A DNA stretch of 64,000 nt from Anastatus disparis (lineage: Eukaryota; Arthropoda; Insecta; Hymenoptera; Eupelmidae): the NCBI GenBank assembly GCA_017163975.1, contig JAFFSR010000136.1:7933501-7997500 (forward strand). Direction: 5' to 3'. This document shows, one piece after another, positions 60,748 to 64,000 of this stretch. Position numbers and translations under genes: made by a program. The notes under the pieces are model-generated. The model was not told the DNA's origin and did no database searches. It was given only the letters and a program-made list of their open reading frames with translations. Numbering within the stretch: position 1 is the stretch's first letter; every line of letters begins with the position of its first letter.

Positions 60748-63638
60748 ATGTAATAGATTTTTCGCTAGAAATTGAAATACCGAATTTGTGGAGTGATTAT
60801 TCGTCTGTTAAATAATTTATTTATTAGTTATTTGTTCTTGACTAAATATATTATTTTTATTAGTGCAGACTGTTAATTTAATAGATATTATTACAATTTC
60901 ATTCGATTGAATGCTGGTTTTCTAACTTTTTAATTCGCTAATAATTGAATTATATTTTCGCAAATTATACTTTGAACAATTCATAGCTTTATAGAAAATA
61001 AGGTTAATTTTAAGAGATTAAGCATGCTTATTTGGTCTATAGTTTAATAAAGTAATTATCACGATTCAGATGAAGCCTCTAAGAGTGTTGACAAAACAAC
61101 AGTAATATGCGATCAGAATATTCCATCAATATCTTTACATGTATATGAACATGGAGAAAATGTATGCGTTCTCCATGCATGTACTAAAGGGTTCACATTT
61201 GATTACTACACACATATACACGTGCGCTTACACATGCATGAAAATGCATGGAGTCAGTACAGTTCAATCGGAACAGTTGAGTCCAATCAATCAACACAGT
61301 CAGTACAATACAGCGGGCTAGAGTAAATAGTCCACAGTGTCAGAACAGTATAGTTATTGATTAATATTTAACAAAATTAACGAAAATACAAGTCATTGTT
61401 TAGCCGTTTTCTTACTGTAAATAACGACGTATTTTCTCTAATTATAGAATTTCTACAAATTGTATACAACATAATCCAATAATCTGATTTTATAAGTTTC
61501 GTCAAAGCAATATTAAAAAGATGATAATAACATTTACGATTAAGAATTCTCAAGAATCCTTCAATAAAAACAAACTAAAAAATTGTGCACCAAGTTAACA
61601 AAGTTATTATGTTTCGTAAAAATATGTACAAGTCCTCTCGCGTCGTACTGGTGCCAATGCTGTCCTTTCAGACAAGAACTTGGTTGACTCAATTTTTGGC
61701 AAATTCGAGTTTTTTGGTGCCATTTTATTCAGTGGCAAAAGCTGCATTTTATTGCGATTATAAAATCAGTATATTTTCATTGATTTTTATTTAACGATAA
61801 AATAAGTTTTATATATATATAAGAAATACATGTAAGAGAAAATCGATAAGCAATAGTTTTTCTTGATTTTCTTCGTTTCGTCAAATATTAAGTTAAAATC
61901 ATTTTTGCCTAAGACAGCAGAATAATTTTAGGTTTGTTTTCTGATCATGGTTATCGAGAGTCAGCCTAATAATGTATTGTTCACTAATCTATAGACTTAT
62001 GCACATCTATTTATAAAATAAATAAACATTTAATGTAAGTGAATAATATATTTGATTAAAATAAATAATAATTTGCGCTTTCAAGAAGTTGATTTTGTAT
62101 CGATTTCGAAAGAGCATATTCAAAAAGAATTCCTTTTTTTTTACTTTTAGAGATCCTTTTCTCAGTGAAGTTTTATCATTTAATTGACGAGAATTATAAT
62201 TTTAAAAATACTATATGTTTTTTAATATTAGACTGTCTAAATATTTCAAAGTATATAAAATAATAACTATATATCAATATAACATATGCATTAACATAAA
62301 TTTCAATCTTCTAAATATTTAACGAAACAACAAAGGGTTTTACACATTTTCAATAAATATTTTTTCAAAATTAAAATATATTGTAATAGAAAAAGATCAA
62401 GCTTGTGGACAAAATACATCAGTTAAAAAAATTTTAAAAAATTCAACATAGTTTATAAATCCAAAAAAGTAAAAGTATTCAGAAAAGTTTGTTTTTTCAA
62501 TGTTTATAAAAATGCGTAGATTTTCAGATATTGAAAAAAGTGTACTGTTAGTAAATGAGCTACTTAAGATACTTATTTTTTATTAAATGAACGAAACAAT
62601 TTTTCAAGAATTATTACATGATTTGTATTTCTAATTACAAAAACAAAAATGCTAACGCATCTTAAATTTATTTTGTCTAACAAAATTCTAACAACATTAA
62701 GATGAAAATGAAAAGTATACAATAGCAGTGCAATCTTTCATCAAGCGCGCGTGCTCAATTTTATTATAACCTCGTTTGCGTAAACAAGAAGCTTGGCACG
62801 CTAGTCTAAAAGCTGTATACGAAGTATTTTCAATGGGATAGCCTAAATGACGTACGCTAGCTTGTATAGTGCTTCTATTATATATACATGTATGTTATTT
62901 CGTGTCGACGAAACTGTAACGAGATGAGAAAGAAGAAAAAAAATATTAATCATAGAGTCAGAAGAGTATATCGATTCCTGATCACTTACTATCATAATCA
63001 TACTATAATAATAGTTTTCTTTTCTTTTTTTTTAGTTTCATCTGGATTTAATAGAAAGAATAATAAATTTCTAGAGCCTAAAATCTAATATGATTAACTT
63101 TTCCATATTAATTCTTCTTGGATTTATAACGAAGGTAAACTCTTGTCACTATTACGTTATACACGTTATTTCTTCTCTTTATGAATATACAGACGCGCGT
63201 GATCGTGATGCTGTTTTGTATCTTTTTAGTGGATTATATTGTATTATCTTTGCGTCAGTTTAGATATTGTATTTCGTGCCAGGGAAAATAATTTACTCAA
63301 CTTCGTTATATTTTTAACGAGAACACAACCAAATTAATTTTCTTATTTCGTTAATAATTTTTCTACTCTTGTTTAATAAATAGACTGCGTTAAGTTGATT
63401 TTGCTTTTTTTCTTTAATTAAAAATACACAAAGTAGTATATTAATGGAATAAGTTCTACATTCGTATAAATACTAAATTAATTACTGTTTCTGTATTTTT
63501 ATTTTTAGTTCAATAAAGATATATTGATCACGAAACCATAAGTTTTTTAATAAAGTTTTATTTTTTTACCGAATCACCCTGTATTATTTTTGTAATGCAT
63601 ACAGTATAAGGCATTGTTAATCAAAATTTGTATAATTA
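60748..63638. other. non-coding, islets at 61.05-61.35 and 62.7-63.1 kb
   Basis: AT-rich sequence surrounds a short islet at about 61080-61350, which is rich in ATGCATG words and in TCAGTAC/CAGT motifs, and a second islet at 62740-63110. No defensible gene is seen. At 63568-63584 ACCGAATCACCCTGTAT resembles the terminus of some insect mariner-like or MITE elements, but only one end is visible. Confidence 0.4.
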
Positions 63639-64000
63639 ATGAGTATCGTATATAGTAAACTTGATCTCGAGAAAAATGAAAGTTATTTTTTTGAAATAAA
63701 TAATAAATATCGTTCCAATGAAATTTTTAATCAATCATATCATCCAACGCATTTATTTGATTATCCGTTTGTCAAAATCAATTATTTATATTGGTGCTTT
63801 TACATTCATTTGGATGAAGCCGAACAAAAAAATTACTTTCAGAAAAGAATAAAAAGTGATCAGTACACATTGAAAAAAGCATTACAAATCCCATATGTAC
63901 TAACATGCTAGAAATTTTCGATGACAAATTAATAGAGTCGACGAGCTAGCTTGTTAAATAAAGTAATGGTAGTTTCTGATGAAGCATTAGAATTTTCTCA
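63639..64000 (+). pseudogene. possible decayed gene fragment running off the window
   Basis: A 90-residue frame (63639-63911) reads MSIVYSKLDLEKNESYFFEI with later LDEAEQKNYFQKRIKSDQYT and KKALQIPYVLT. Just at its stop, another frame continues with a MLEIFDDKLIESTS-like reading (from 63905). A third frame ends the window with LLNKVMVVSDEALEFS (63946 to the edge). The smooth hand-over between frames and the mixed residue use suggest a coding region broken by small indels, or exon pieces. I do not recognise the family, and the right edge cuts it off. Confidence 0.3.

Noticed and set aside
63568..63584. ACCGAATCACCCTGTAT as a transposon terminus, with TACAGGGTCATCAGT at 32059
   Set aside because: Single ends without partners or target duplications; they cannot be delimited as elements.
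1..64000. CRISPR arrays, operons, bacterial promoters or terminators
   Set aside because: The window is eukaryotic in character; the tandem arrays present have no unique spacers and there are no clustered genes.

Overview
The window is eukaryotic, very AT-rich (roughly three quarters A+T by eye), and almost entirely non-coding. Long homopolymer-rich stretches alternate with short islets of more balanced composition, 300 to 1000 bp long. The islets carry CT/GA-rich tracts, TATATGTATACG-type alternating stretches and microsatellites. There is no operon structure and no rRNA or genuine tRNA gene. No intact host protein gene could be recognised. The repeats (a tRNA-derived SINE, TTAA-flanked MITEs, a tnp2-type transposase fragment) and this composition fit an insect. 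A hymenopteran is my guess, not a demonstration. The window could be intergenic or the inside of a very long intron.

What can be supported is a dense set of mobile-element remnants. (1) Seven copies of one ~200 bp tRNA-derived SINE lie at about 4.2, 15.3, 18.3, 31.5, 37.9, 42.1 and 55.4 kb: four on +, three on -. (2) A MITE family with CCCTGGT termini is present as three nearly identical ~157 bp copies (38.9, 49.3, 55.9 kb) and one 898 bp relative (11.4 kb); all four are flanked by a 2 bp target duplication. (3) Three unrelated TTAA-flanked inverted-repeat elements lie at 3.9, 5.4 and 60.3 kb; the one at 5.4 kb has a truncated second copy at 12.8 kb. (4) Three foldback hairpins with a GC-rich apex lie at 6.1, 12.5 and 45.7 kb. 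(5) A 3.7 kb element at 26.5-30.2 kb has about 640 bp terminal inverted repeats. It encloses a truncated tnp2/Transposase_21-like transposase on the - strand and about 650 bp of a degenerate 8-bp minisatellite.

Region by region: 1-3.9 kb is AT-rich with nothing recognisable. 3.9-6.3 kb is a nested repeat cluster holding a MITE, a SINE, an 8 x 20 bp tandem array, a 384 bp foldback element, a G-run/GC block and a duplicated hairpin. 6.3-26.5 kb is AT-rich sequence with islets, one MITE, several hairpins and two SINEs. 26.5-30.2 kb is the large transposon. 30.2-54.5 kb is again islets plus scattered SINEs, MITEs and microsatellites. 54.6-55.1 kb and 63.6-64.0 kb (right edge) hold coding-like reading that shifts frame and may be decayed genes. 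60.3-60.7 kb is another foldback element.

Most open reading frames here are translations of low-complexity tracts, of the octamer array or of SINEs, and are not annotated as genes.
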